Source: Rutpela maculata
Lineage: Eukaryota > Arthropoda > Insecta > Coleoptera > Cerambycidae
Assembly (NCBI GenBank): GCA_936432065.2
Contig: OW386285.2
Span: 264,252,317-264,316,316 of the forward strand
Reading direction: 5' to 3'
Length of the DNA: 64,000 nt
The translations under genes and the position numbers were made by a program. Of the stretch, positions 10,698 to 21,790 are shown piece by piece (the first letter of the stretch is position 1; each line of letters starts with the position of its first letter). The notes beneath the pieces were generated by a model. It was not told where the DNA came from, ran no database searches, and saw nothing but the letters and a program-made list of their open reading frames with translations.

Positions 10698-11542
10698 TGG
10701 TTTTCATCAAGTGTCTACGTAAGTCGAAATTTTGTTGGGGATAACTGTATGCATGTGCCCTATTTGAAAAGCAGCTTTTCTGGCGCACCGACCCTTCTGC
10801 GTTTAAGGTGGAGGATACCTGAAGCAGGTAAAAATATAAGTATTTAAATAGCCCAGTGAAGGTGTTACCTACAAAAACGCAAAATGAATATATTTTTTTA
10901 ATGAGTTTGTGAAAGTGTATATAATAATATCTTGAAAAGTTTACATTTCGCTCGGATGCAGAACATACAAAAAAGTGAAAAAAATTTGTTTTTCATCCAT
11001 TTTTTCAAAATTTTGAAATTAAGTCAAGCTAGGAAAAAATAAAAAATACACATATATCACGTATTTATCAAAAATGTCCTTACAAAACTTATCGCTAAAG
11101 CCACGGTTTTCTCGGACAAAGTAACGTTATAACTCGGAACGAGGTCAATGCGTGCGCGCGCTTGAATACGCATGACTATGACATCGACGCACTGAATTAC
11201 ATGCCACTAAATCAAAATTTGTTCAATCTACATGTGTGTTGGTTCATTTAAAAGATGGAAATTGTAGCTTTCTGATTATTTTTTGTTTTAAACAATACAA
11301 GCAAAGAATGGATGGGAAAAATATACTTATATATATTATCACGCCCGAGCTTATTCGTCGCAATAAAAAATATAAAAAAAATAAAAGCCCTTAAAAAAAA
11401 TTCTTTCTTCATTGAGAACTGTTAAAAAGTATGTACACTTCATGATTATTATGGTTTATTAAGTTGTAGTAACGTGGATTCAAAAAAAATGTACTTCTCA
11501 AATCATTTTAATTTCATTGTTTGATGATTTTCTTGATAAATA

Positions 11543-13145
11543 TATACCAGGTGCCACAGGCTAGTGGCTCCCCCATATATTTCCTTTATTTTTTAACTTA
11601 TCCATCTGAAATTTGGGGTGCATAAACTACCTGTAAAAATGGATTTTTGGACATAAAAGCGGTAAGAGACTATTTCCGGTTTACCCGGAAATGACCTCAA
11701 CTTTCGATTTTTAAATGGAACACCCTGTATATTTTTACATATTTGGATTCAAGACAACATTCTGAGTATACCATGAGATTTTCGCGAATTTTTGAGTCGA
11801 TGTTCAGTTTTTTAAACATTTTAAGACATTCGCCTAGAGTGCTTTGTTGGAATACCAAAATTTGTTCTGCGGCAGGTAAAGTCCAGGGGAAAAATAAAAT
11901 TTTTCCTTTAATTTCATTAACAACTATTTACGAAGCCTCCAAAATTGAACAAACCACTTTTTTATCGAAAACTTTTTTTTTCAAATGGGAAGGTGGTGGC
12001 TCCTAGTGTTCAATAAATTATAGATGTTTTTCTGAATTCATTGATATCCATTTCAAATCTCTGCTATTTGTTTTTCTATTTTATTAAATTTATTTAAAAA
12101 TAAAAAATCACTCGAAATAATTTTTATTGATCCTTATACTTTGCACTAGTACTTATATCTATTAAGAAACGAAAGAGAGAACCAAAAGGCTATTTTTTTT
12201 TAACTATTTAACGTCGGCCTATTTCCACTACCAGGGCCTATCACCGACGCCAGGAAACGAGCTACCCCCAACCTGGAAATTTTGCCGAACCTCTTCCCTT
12301 AAGAAGAGTAGGGATCTTTTACTTGCCTAACATTTAATAGACAAGGGACCGCCTGCTTTACATCCCCTCCGAAGGATGGTATAACCAAAAGGCTATTATT
12401 CACAAAAAGGTAGTTATTCACATTTCATTATTAGACATACGATTTTTGCAAAGACAACTACGTTAAGTTCAAGAAAAATTATATTGAAAGTGAGTGATTT
12501 TTTATTCTTAAATAAATTTAATAAAATAGAAAAACAAATAACAGAAATTTGAAATGGATATCAATGAATTCGGAAAAACATCTATAATTTATTGAACACT
12601 AGGAGCCACCACCTTTCCATTTGAAAAAAAAAGTTGAAATGGATATCAATGAATTCAGAAAAACATCTATAATTTATTGAACACTAGGAGCCACCACCTT
12701 CCCATTTGAAAAAAAGAAGTTTTCGATAAAAAAGTAGTTTGTTCAATTTTGGAAGCTTCGTAAATAGTTATTAATGAAATTAAACGAAAAATTATATTGT
12801 TTTCCTTGGACTTTACCTACCGCAGAACAAATTTTGGTATTCGAAAGCACTCTAGACGAATGTCTTAAAATGTTTAGAAAAACTGAACTCAAAAATTCGC
12901 GAAAATCTCATGGTATACTCAGAATGTTGTTTTGAATCTAAATATGTAAAAATATACAGGGTGTTCCATTTAAAAATCGAAAGTTGCTGTCATTTACGGG
13001 AAAACCGGAATGGTCTCATACCATTTTTTATGACAAAAAATCCATTTTTACAAATAGTTTATGGACCTCAAATTTCAAATGGATAAGTTAATAAATAAAG
13101 GAAACATGGGGGGGGGGGAGAATCACTAGTCTGTGGCACCCGGTA
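11543..13145. mobile_element. Foldback element A, about 570-bp arms
   Basis: Ends read TATACC(G)GGTGCCACAG on the left and its complement on the right. Arms 11543-12115 and about 12490-13145 are near-reverse copies, with landmarks GGAGCCACCACCTT, GGACTTTACCTACC and GGGTGTTCCATTTAAAAATC. The right arm has a duplicated ~75-bp piece (12560-12640 and 12635-12715). A third, lone arm occurs at 23172-23728. The flanking dinucleotide looks like TA. No ORF is plausible as a transposase. Confidence 0.75.
12195..12382 (-). mobile_element. Short retro-insertion with 15-bp target duplication
   Basis: 188 bp flanked by identical AACCAAAAGGCTATT at 12180-12194 and 12383-12397. It starts on the plus strand with T8, which is an A-tail on the minus strand, and it is more GC-rich than its surroundings (for example CCTTCGGAGGGGATG on the minus strand). 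This is the signature of a SINE or a 5'-truncated LINE end. No tRNA-like box is seen. It sits in the spacer of foldback A, so it is younger. Confidence 0.75.
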
Positions 13146-13893
13146 CACAGGGTGCGCCACTTAAAACTCCCCAAACTTGTAACTTTTTTATTTTTGAAGT
13201 GACACATCAAATTGTAGACATTTTTAAAGCCTTTAAACAAGCATAAAGAGTGATTTAAAAAAAATTTAAAACATTGTTAAGAAAGGAAACTTAATATCTT
13301 TGAATATTTTTTTACCTCACCTTGTACATGAAATGTGTTTTCATATAAAGGTTTTAATTAGCTTCAATTTATGTTATTAAAAAAAAAAATAAAATAAACA
13401 TTTTGCAATTTCCTATTATTTAGTACATTTTAATAAAGTTTGTTTTTAAAAATATATGTATTTTTTTGTTTCTTGTTGCTGTTTTGTTACGTTGAGTATT
13501 GTTTGTGATATGTCTTTTACAAATAAAGTATAAAATTATTATTTACATTTTTTCAGTTATTTTAAAAAAATCAATTTGGAATCGGAAGGAGTGTTTTTAA
13601 TTCCTTTCTCTAAAACCAAAAAGAATTTCGAATATGACGTAATAACATAAATTGAAGCTAATTAAAACCTTTATAAGAAAATATTAACGCAATTCCTATA
13701 CAGGATGAGGTAAAAAAAATATTCAAGGAAATTAAGTTTTCTTTCTTAACAATTTTTTCATTTTTTTTTAAATCACTCTGTACACATGTTTAAATGCCTT
13801 AAAAATATCTACAATTTGGTGTGCCCAACATGGTCGTCGTTTAAAAAATAAGAAAGTTACAAGCCTGGGAACTTTTAAGTTGCGCACCTTGTA
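13144..13893. mobile_element. Foldback element B, about 240-bp arms
   Basis: Ends TACACAGGGTGCGCCACTT and, in reverse, TACAAGGTGCGCAACTT. Arms run to about 13385 and from about 13650, with shared landmarks TAATTAGCTTCAATTTATG and GATTTAAAAAAA. The middle is AT-rich without an ORF. It abuts foldback A, so the two share the terminal TA. Confidence 0.7.
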
Positions 13894-14587
13894 TATTGGA
13901 GGCTGTAACTTGCCGTGAACTTGACCCATTGGAAAAAATAAAATATCACTATTTCGGAAAACGTGTACTTCTCAAATTCGTTTACCTGTATGCATTTTTT
14001 CCAAAAAATATAATCAATCAGATCATGATGAGAAATTGCGATTTTCACGATCTTATTCTTATAACTATGGAAATATCTTTGATTGTTTTGAATATAAATT
14101 CTGAAACTTTTCCAATACATTAACAAATGTATAAGGAATCCATTGGATATAGCTGAAATGTGAATAGGTGTACCTGTAATAATAAATACAATACAGTATA
14201 GGCACGTAAAAATTCATGCGAGCGATTCAGCGGCTATATGTGGTGTCTGTATATGCGTTCATAATTATATATTTTCCCTCCATACTCACTATTTATCCTC
14301 CTATTCACTGTGAAAAATGTTGAAAATGTGTAATCAGAAAGAGAAAAAAGGTTTATTTTACTCGTTAGAACTGCTAAGAATTTTTAGAGGTTCCGTAGTA
14401 TGCATTTAACCGTACACTTGGCCGCGCAGAGACAAAGTTACTTCACCATTTTTTTCCAGGAATACCGTCACTTTAGCGATAAATTTTATTAGGACATTTT
14501 TTGTTCAGAAACACGTGGTCTATCCACCTGTATTTTTATTTTTTCCTATCCTGACTTAATTTAAAAATTTTGAAAAATGGATGAAAA

Positions 14588-14998
14588 TAGTATATTATAT
14601 TACTAGGAGTAGAACGCCTCAGCCGCAAATCCTGGGCTCAACACAAAAAAAGCCGTTCTACTCCGTGTAATATATACTATTTTTTCTTCAAGTGTATTAA
14701 AATGCACAAATTCATTTATTTATCATAAATGTACAAGTCTTACATGTTGACACAATATGACAAGTGGCTAGTGGATAGCGCGCCACCGGTGGCTTTCGGT
14801 ATTAACATTATGTTACTAGTAAAACAATACCCACTGCGGTGGCGCTTTCGGAACTAACGTTATGTTACTAGTAAAACAATGTACACTACGGTGGCGTTCG
14901 GTACTAACATTTTGTTACTAGTAAAACAATGTCCTACTTCTACTTCTGTTTTTGGTGACATAATTTAAACATTTTAATACGCTTGAAGAAAAAAATTT
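14588..14998. repeat. Hairpin plus TIR block with three ~51-bp minisatellite units
   Basis: First a hairpin (14588-14681, arms GGAGTAGAACG and complement). Then a unit bounded by TTCTTCAAGTGTATTAAAATG (14682) and its inverted copy (14972-14995). Inside are three tandem units of about 51 bp built around GTTACTAGTAAAACAAT and CGGTGGC. Palindromic ends plus a short tandem array are typical of small non-autonomous elements. It interrupts the right arm of the 10698-15684 element. Confidence 0.6.
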
Positions 14999-15146
14999 TT
15001 CTTCGCTTTTTTTTATGTTCTACATCCGAGCGGAATGTAAACTTTTCAGGATATTATTCTATACACTTTCACCAACTCATTAGAGAAAGAATTATTCGTT
15101 TTGCAAGTTTTTGTGGGTTTCACTATAAAATGTTCTCTATCTCCTA

Positions 15147-15553
15147 AAAGTAATAATCTAAAATATTATTTTTATCCCATACTAAGTGATAATACCTACT
15201 CTAACATAAAAAATAGCAATTTCTGTTCGATTTCTGAAGTACATCATGTCGCCAGAGAGAAATTTATAAAATGAAATAAAAATAAAACAAATACATCTAA
15301 ACTGTCTGTGTTTCGAATCCGCGACCCTTGGATTTCAAGCCAAAAGTGGAGTCATTAGACCATCATTCCATGTTTTGAAATAATAATATATATATATATA
15401 TATATATAATATATTATTTTATGTAAAGAATTTTCTTTTCAATTAGTTTTAATTAACTCTGACCAAATGATACACATACGTAATCGAGCAGACAATTACA
15501 GATATTAACACTTAGTATGGAATGAGAATAATATTTTAGATTATTACTTTATA
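15147..15553. mobile_element. TIR insertion with tRNA-Ser-like segment
   Basis: Terminal inverted repeats of about 43 bp: AAGTAATAATCTAAAATATT at the left and its complement near 15515-15550, both continuing into CATACTAAGTG. It contains a tRNA-Ser-like piece (15302-15372) and a TA-dinucleotide run (15388-15412). Confidence 0.55.
15302..15372 (-). pseudogene. tRNA-Ser(TGA)-like fragment, part of a repeat
   Basis: The minus strand reads GGTCTAATGACTCCAC, then GGCTTGAAATCCAAGGG (anticodon arm like tRNA-Ser TGA) and a B-box-like GGATTCGAAAC. The acceptor stem does not pair and the D arm is poor, so it is a SINE/repeat module, not a working tRNA. Related pieces are at 47945-47975, 48785-48812 and 52345-52412. 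Confidence 0.45.
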
Positions 15554-15839
15554 AACTTCAGGTCCACCTAACACTTTAAACGCAGAAGTGTGGTGCGACA
15601 AAATTACAGCTTTTCAAATAGAGGACATGCATAGTTATCCCCAATAAAATTTCGACTTATGTAACAGACACTTGATGAAAATCGTCGCCGGCTCTCTGCC
15701 TATTATTATTATTATTATTAATGAACGCCTCTAAACAGAAAATATTCACTTGAGTGGATTGGATGTGATTATACTAATAGAAATATTGTTTTTTGTCTCT
15801 CATGCTAGCATAAAAAGTTTATGTATTCTAAAAACTTAC

Positions 15840-16409
15840 GTGGTTTGGGACAGCAAACTGCATATTCTCCTACGGGGCTAAGTTGACATTTATGTGAAGA
15901 GGGACAACTTTCGAAATCGGGACCACAGGTCACGAGTTCGTCGCTACTTCCTAGTTTGAGAGGTTCTCCGTTTTGGCAAGGATTTTCTTTCTTTGGTAAG
16001 CACATAGGAACCGAGGGACAAGGCCAGTTGACACATTCAACAGACACTAAGCGACATGTTTCTCCCTCGCCTCGACAGGATATTTGAGAGCAGGGATCTA
16101 GGCACTGACAGGTGCGGCATCCTCTCTCGTTAATTTCAAATCCGTGTTCACAATCGTTGACACATTTTGCTAACGGGCAGTTATTTGATTGCGGTGGAGG
16201 ATCGCAGGATAATGCTTTGTTTGTTCTAGTGCGGGTCTGTGAGATTTCAAAGCCCCGGATGTCGACGCACCAACACTCTCCAGTTCCTGGATTGCACTGT
16301 TTAGGTTCGTAGCTACCGTCTGCTTTACATTTTGGCATGTATACTTTTCCTGCAGGTATGCCTGATTCGTGAGCTTGATGTTGTGCTAATGTTCTTTGAT
16401 GCTGGCAAG
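15840..16409 (-). CDS. Exon I: thyroglobulin type-1, antistasin-like and lustrin domains
   Basis: Longest exon, 570 bp, phase 1-1 (acceptor tttgcag above 16409, donor gtaagt from 15839). Three modules are in line. Thyroglobulin type-1: ACQHQRTLAQHQ, MPKCKADGSYEPKQC, ECWCVD, LSC. Antistasin-like with its second Cys-rich half: CPLAKCVNDCEHGF, GCRTCQCLDPC, up to NWPCPSVPMC. Lustrin: NPCQNGEPLKLG, VTCGPDF, SCPSSHKC, AVCCPKP. The Tg part resembles that of exon D (HQRTL-, -FEPKQC/-YEPKQC), which suggests internal duplication of a block. Confidence 0.93.
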
Positions 16410-16497
16410 CTGCAAATTAATATCGTTGTTTAAAGCCAAAGTACACACCTCTGCTTTACCCAATGGGCAATGTACCTGATTTTCACAATGAAAACCC

Positions 16498-17835
16498 CCT
16501 TCAATATGGGTGTCTGCTGTATACGTACAAATATTTTGCATGATAATATATTGACCCAAAAGAAGTAAAAAAATCTTATAAAATTTTTGCTTTACTCCAA
16601 CGGTTTTGCTTAAATTAAATATTTTCTAAAAAAAGTGATATTTTTAGGCCAGGTAGTATTAGAGTATAATATATAAAATATTGTGTAAGTCAGTATTGCA
16701 GTACAGTTTAATGATATCTTGCGACCTAAATCTCCCTTTTTATTATGTTTATTGCATTGATAATGATACAAAAAAATTAAAAAAAACACACCAGTGTCTC
16801 TGTCATAAAAGGAATCCTCCGCTATCGGCGCCGACGGTTCGAAGGAAATGTTCATGTGTTTTTCATACCTCGTTGTTTAGCCGCAGGTTGTTTCGCCGCT
16901 TCCAAGCATACAGTGTTGTCAATGTGTTCGATTTATCTAGTTTTAAAGTAAATTTATAGTAAAAGTAATAAAACCGTGTAATGAACGCGGTGATGAATTA
17001 AGTGCTTATTGAAATTAAATTAACCTTTATTAATTTAGTTACTACAATAATGGTTAAAGAAATTTTCTATAATAAATAAAAAATGGTAATATTGCATTTT
17101 CATCGTTAAAATACATTTTTTGTAGATAGTAACCACGGTCAATAAACGATACGGTTACATCAATCAGCAGCTTTAGGACGAGAGAGACGCGGGGGGCGGG
17201 AAATCGAATGAAAGAGATAGACATATCTGATTTCCGTGCAGAAGACAGAGACAGAGATTCCAGTAGGGTCTACAGCCTACGTCACCTGTAGACACTACAA
17301 GTATCTTTGTCTCTGTCTTTTGCACGGAAATCAGATATGTCTGTCTCTTTCATTCTATTTCCTGCCCCCCCACGTCTCTCTCGCCACCAAGCTGCTGATT
17401 GAGACAACCGTATGGTTTAATGACCGTGGATAGTAACAAGTGACATTTTTTCAATAAAGACACAAGGAGCTTAAAAAAACCGACCTGGACGTTCTGTGTT
17501 TTCTAATAAAACTTATGAAATAATTGTGATTTGTGAAAATTGGTATGGCAATGTGTAAATTAGTATTAAATGTCAGTTAGTGTTTTCATTTCAAAACTGA
17601 TTAAAGAACGTAAAAGTAAAATTGTTTTATTATTTTTAAATGAAAGTCTCGCAATACGCTAAAACCCATGTTATTGATACGAACTGAAAACATTGCCTAT
17701 TTCTAATTAATTTTAAATCAAAAAGTTGGTTTGAATTAGAAAAAAAAAATTATAAGAATTTTTTACTTCTTTTGGGTCAACAAGTCATCCTGCAAAATAT
17801 TTGTACGTATACAGCAGCCACCCGTAGACACCTGT
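16498..17835. mobile_element. TIR element with ~120-bp ends
   Basis: GGTGTCTGCTGTATACGTAC near 16519 and TTGACCCAAAAGAAGTAAAAA near 16552 recur in inverted form at 17760-17835. About 1.3 kb in all, no transposase ORF. A MITE with its own duplication (17134-17428) sits inside. The element lies in the intron 90 bp upstream of exon I. Confidence 0.6.
17134..17428. mobile_element. 295-bp palindromic MITE with 9-bp duplication
   Basis: Flanked by GATAGTAAC at 17125-17133 and 17429-17437. Ends are CACGGTCA... and ...TGACCGTG, and the arms pair for roughly 130 bp (CAATCAGCAGCTT, ACGGAAATCAGATATGTC, AGAGACAAAG and complements). A 9-bp duplication with long TIRs fits the Mutator-like (MULE) type; an 8-bp hAT reading is less good. 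No coding capacity. Confidence 0.8.
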
Positions 17836-18175
17836 ATATCGGGAAAAGCGAACAATCATACTATAATTGAGCTTACATTCAATTGATTTTTAGTTTTGTG
17901 TTTAATTTTGTTGAACTTTTTTCAGTGGACAATGATTATGAAGGTGCATACTACATTCTTTAGTTACTTGAACGTCCTATAAGCTTTAGAAATATTGGTA
18001 GCCTATAAATCGTACAAAAATTTAAGAAAACATTTCTGTCTATTTTTTTGAAGGTGTGTATTTTTTTCGTAAATTTCTACATTTCGGTAGTTAAGTCAGA
18101 ATGCAGCAACGTACAAGTGTATAGTTTGTTTTAGGCGACAAAAGTTCAAAAATTTCTAGAAATAGTTATTTAAGT

Positions 18176-18272
18176 GTGTAGAGTGCTACTTTTCTCACCA
18201 ATGGGAATTTTGTCGCACGAGCCGTAAGCGAGTTCGACGATCCCATGAGTGAAAAAAGACACTTTACACACG
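18176..18272. repeat. Short palindromic repeat
   Basis: GTGTGTAGAGTGCTACTTTTCTC at the left pairs with GAGTGAAAAAAGACACTTTACACAC at the right, about 30-bp arms around GTCGCACGAGCCGTAAGC. Probably a minimal MITE. Confidence 0.5.
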
Positions 18273-19021
18273 AATTGCAATATTATTTCTAATACCGAAA
18301 TCATTATCAAAAAATATATGTATACATTAAAATATAAACAATCTACTTTACGCCCTGGTGCGTGAAGTGCAATAATAAAACAGCAAGGTAGTTGTTTAAA
18401 AATCGCAATATCACCACGGCCAATCTAATTTTAAACGAGGGAAACTAAAAAATTTTAAGGATCTAAGTGAAACGTCAATATTATAAATAATTCAAGCATT
18501 ATTATTAATCAACACTGAAAATAGGTATATTTTATCATAATATACCCAGTGATAGTACCTGCATAAAATTAAATAACTAGTTTTTGACCTACACAGGTAA
18601 TTTTTAACTTTTTTACCCTAGGGTGTAAAGTTTAACTTTACGCACTACACAGCGTGCGTAAAGAATGTACTTTATGCACGCTAGAAGAAAAAAAGGCTTT
18701 TTAAATAATCTGCTTGTATCTCTAGACTCTGCAATCATCAGTATAATACCAGCACGCTCAAAAAAAATCAAAGAGTGAAGAGAAATACGTCCTAATACTG
18801 TTAAAATCGCTGGAGATTGGACTTATGTGAACAGAAGCACCGATAACGATGAAAAGTAATGTTCTTATATCTTTCATTGGAAATATTTTGATCAAAAAAT
18901 TCTGTTTTCGCCACAACTTACATAGTTTCCAAAATACTCAATATGAAATTATAGAACAAAAATTTTTACAGGATCCTTTTTTGTCACAAGGACGCTCTGA
19001 GTGAGTATACATTTTACTTAC
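18273..19021. other. Intronic stretch with repeated GTAAAG/GCGTAAAG motifs
   Basis: Contains short inverted and direct copies of TTTACGC/GCGTAAAG (18350, 18630, 18660) suggesting an eroded repeat. No gene is seen. Confidence 0.35.
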
Positions 19022-19177
19022 CAGTTAGAAGAAGTGGCTTGATGCACTGAGTCCCGCAACCATTTGAACAACATCTCGTCGTTCCATTACATGCTATATC
19101 GGAATTACACTCGAAATCACATGAAGTTGTTGTTGCTGGTACTAAATATGGGCATTGTCCTACTTTCTTTGGCAAAC
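19022..19177 (-). CDS. Exon H: WAP domain
   Basis: 156-bp phase 1-1 exon (acceptor tttaaag above 19177, donor gtaagt from 19021). Translating the minus strand gives LPKKVGQCPYLVPATTTSC, then DFECNSD, ACNGTTRCC, NGCGTQC. That is eight Cys in the WAP four-disulphide-core order, with the usual K-x-G-x-CP entry and CC centre. The length matches a single WAP module. No open frame over 60 codons covers it, so it is easily missed without the splice signals. The seam with exon G makes a Cys and the seam with exon I an Ala. Confidence 0.87.
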
Positions 19178-20365
19178 CTTTAAAAGACAAAACAGTTTAT
19201 ATACATACCATTCAACCAATAATCGATAACATCAATTCAATTTATACTAACTTCGTAAAAGGAAGACAGTAATAAATGCATGTGATTGTTGTAGAACCTT
19301 GGAGAATCGATCCATGTCGAAAAATCGAAAAATTTGACAACAACAATGGTGTCAGCACTAAAATTTAACATAAAAATACTTTTTCACGTCCATGAAGACG
19401 TGTTGTACAAAAATTGCTCCGAATTTGGACACTCGTAAACGAAGCCATGTTACAAAACCTTTATTAGGTTACATGCCGCCAGTACATTTTCGCAATGTAA
19501 CATATATTACCATAAAACACATTTTTTATAATCACTATTGGAACTATAAAGCTAGCCACACACATCAATAGTCAAAGTGCTCTCGCACACTTCTAGGAAA
19601 TTGTGAATCTTTGTGTGCCAAGTCGATTGCTACTACATACTCTCTCGTATGGTGGTTGAAATAGAGTCCTCTAAAGGAGGCGTGCGCACTTGCCATGTTT
19701 GGTAGGTAGATCCTTCCACACACAAAGATTCTTGCACATTCACTGTAATTTTTGAATTAAATCAATAAATGGCGTTATCTGAACTCTTTCATTTTCTTGA
19801 TTGAATGATTAACTTTAAGTCTAACCTCCCGGCAGCTTTTGTGTGTAAGGTCGACAACTGAATGAAAGGATCCTCTGATATTCAGGACATCGATCTGATC
19901 ACAGAAGCTGAAGAGAGGAACTCTGAAAAAGTAATTAGGATGTCCTGAAGTGATAAGCCCATGCACAGTATTAGATATAAGACCAGTAAATTGTAAGAAG
20001 GTGAAGACTTTGGAGAGAGCAGTTAGCAATTCATGGTAAATACGAACTTATAAAACTTTTCTCGTCTCTTTAGGACCCCGGGCCTAGATCGCCTTTCGGA
20101 ACCGACTGAGAGTAGAAGTTACCCACCCAAAGACAAAGGAGGGAGCGCGGCTGGCGTTCTTAATAAAATGAATATTGTCACGTCAGACGATGGTGGGGAG
20201 TTCTCTACATGATCAGTGCGTGGAACAAATTCTATTAATGTTGGCATTTGAATTTGGCGGGGAGATGATTCTAAATAAGCTTTACAAAGGCTTATTAAAT
20301 CACGCTCTGTTGCATGTGCCGCACAATGTGGCAAAACGGTAAAAAATCTGAGAGTCAACTTTTAA

Positions 20366-20932
20366 ACTATCAACGTTTTTTTTTTTAAATACTTGCAAAG
20401 GAGTCTGGAATAGTGCGTCACTACCGCTTTGACGAATTTTACTTCCACATTCACGTAGTGAAATGAAAGTGTAGTAACGGAAACAATTTTTTTCCCTATT
20501 TTTGTTGAAGAATGTCATGAAACGTCGATATTTTAAGTTTGAGCAAAACAATTTTTCTCTGTCTGTCGATTTGTCTGTCTGTAACTTTTTTTTTGTGCGA
20601 ATTTTTACTCTAGAACCGTTTATTATATTGACTTTTTTGGTACACTTATGTATTATAACGAAATCTGGAACTAGATTATATTTTGATCTAATTCCGTTCA
20701 AGAGTTCGAGGATAAATGAGGGTAAATAGGAAAAGCAAGCAAGTAGGAATCCATAAAATTAGGGTTTAGGGCATGTCCAAGAAGCTAAGGTCTCAAAAAT
20801 ATTTTTGGCATCAGCTATCATTATCACCCCCACACTATTATTAAAGGGGGTGAAAAAATATAAAATTCGTCAAAGCGGCAGTGACTCACTATTCTAGACT
20901 TCTTTGTAAGTATTTTTAAAAAAACGTTGATT
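20366..20932. mobile_element. 567-bp TIR element, CTGTCTGT family
   Basis: About 75-bp inverted ends (ATCAACGTTTTTTT..., ...CCGCTTTGACGAATTTT and complements). The interior has AATGTCATGAAACGTCGATA, a CTGTCTGTC run and GGAACTAGATTATATTTT. A diverged copy of the interior in the same orientation lies at 50165-50590. No ORF worth naming. Confidence 0.65.
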
Positions 20933-21388
20933 GCCCAAAAGTTAACTCGATTTTTGATCGTTTTGAAACACTGTGTGCCGCTTGACACTCTTGTCAATTG
21001 AGTTCATCACTATCCTCCTCTTATGGATTTAGTACAATTACCACATTATTTTGCATTCGGGATAAGGATCAAGAATGGCCCTGTCAGCAGATCAAAGCAG
21101 GGCCAAAGATAAATTACCCGATTGGGATTTCATTAATAGTATAGACGGCAATATTGTAAATTGTTTCGCATCTTTAAAGCACTAAAATCCATTAACAATT
21201 GGAACTAAATTATAGCAACACTGGCTGTACTTAGTGTACTATGTTTATGTACTATGTACTATGTCTATCTCTATATCTGTCGTCCAGAATTACTTCACAT
21301 TATCCCATTATCCCTTTTCGTTGATACTTTTACGGTATGGCTTATTTTAGATATTCTTATGTTAGTTTAGTAAAAATGGTATACTCAC

Positions 21389-21790
21389 AGGCTGGCACTG
21401 GAGGACAGTAATGGTCTTTGCAGCTAACCTCAACCAATTGGCACTGTTCATCTTCCTGACAAGGAACACCAGAACAGGGATCTCTGCATTGACATTGTGG
21501 ACATCCAGTGTCTTCGGAGAGTATAAATCCATACTCGCATCCCATTCTGCACGTAAGATCTAAGCAGTCCATAGTTTCTCTTAATTCTGTACAATCCTTG
21601 GAAGAATTTCCGTGACCTCTTGTTCTGGGAATTTCTGTGCCAAAATTATCAACACACCAGCACTCGTCTTCAGCGCATTGAGTTGCTATGTAATTTCCGT
21701 CCGAATCGCAATCTGGGGTTGGTAGTGCCAGAGTCATGCCATCTCTAGTGCCTTCCATGTTATCAGAAAATTCATGTAGATATTCACACA
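21389..21790 (-). CDS. Exon G: thyroglobulin type-1 plus antistasin-like domains
   Basis: 402-bp phase 1-1 exon (acceptor tttttag above 21790, donor gtgagt from 21388). The first part is a thyroglobulin type-1 repeat: MCEYLHEF, PTPDCDSDGNY, ATQC, ECWCVD, SKDC. It runs without a break into the antistasin-like unit (DCLDLTCRMGCEYGF, TGCPQCQCRDPC) and the second Cys-rich segment ending DHYCPPVPA. The final Cys codon is completed by GT from exon H. Here the two modules that exons D and E hold separately are fused in one exon. Confidence 0.92.

Larger units (their letters stand above)
10698..15684. mobile_element. Large inverted-repeat element filled with nested insertions
   Basis: The left arm, from TTTTCATCAAGTGTCTACGT (10702) to about 11330, is matched in reverse by the right arm ending at 15684, for example GGGGATAACT, AAACGCAGAAG, ATCCGAGCGGAATGTAAAC and ATTTTTTCAAAATTTTGAAA and their complements. 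The right arm is interrupted by a hairpin/minisatellite block (14588-14998) and a TIR insertion (15147-15553). Between the arms lie two foldbacks and a retro-insertion. No transposase was found. Confidence 0.65.

Noticed and set aside
15302..15372. Calling a functional tRNA-Ser gene
   Set aside because: No acceptor-stem pairing and a degenerate D arm; similar pieces recur at 47.9, 48.8 and 52.3 kb within repeats.
20119..20358. 79-codon minus-strand ORF in a relatively GC-rich patch
   Set aside because: No recognisable motif and no convincing splice context. It may be a fragment of an unknown repeat.
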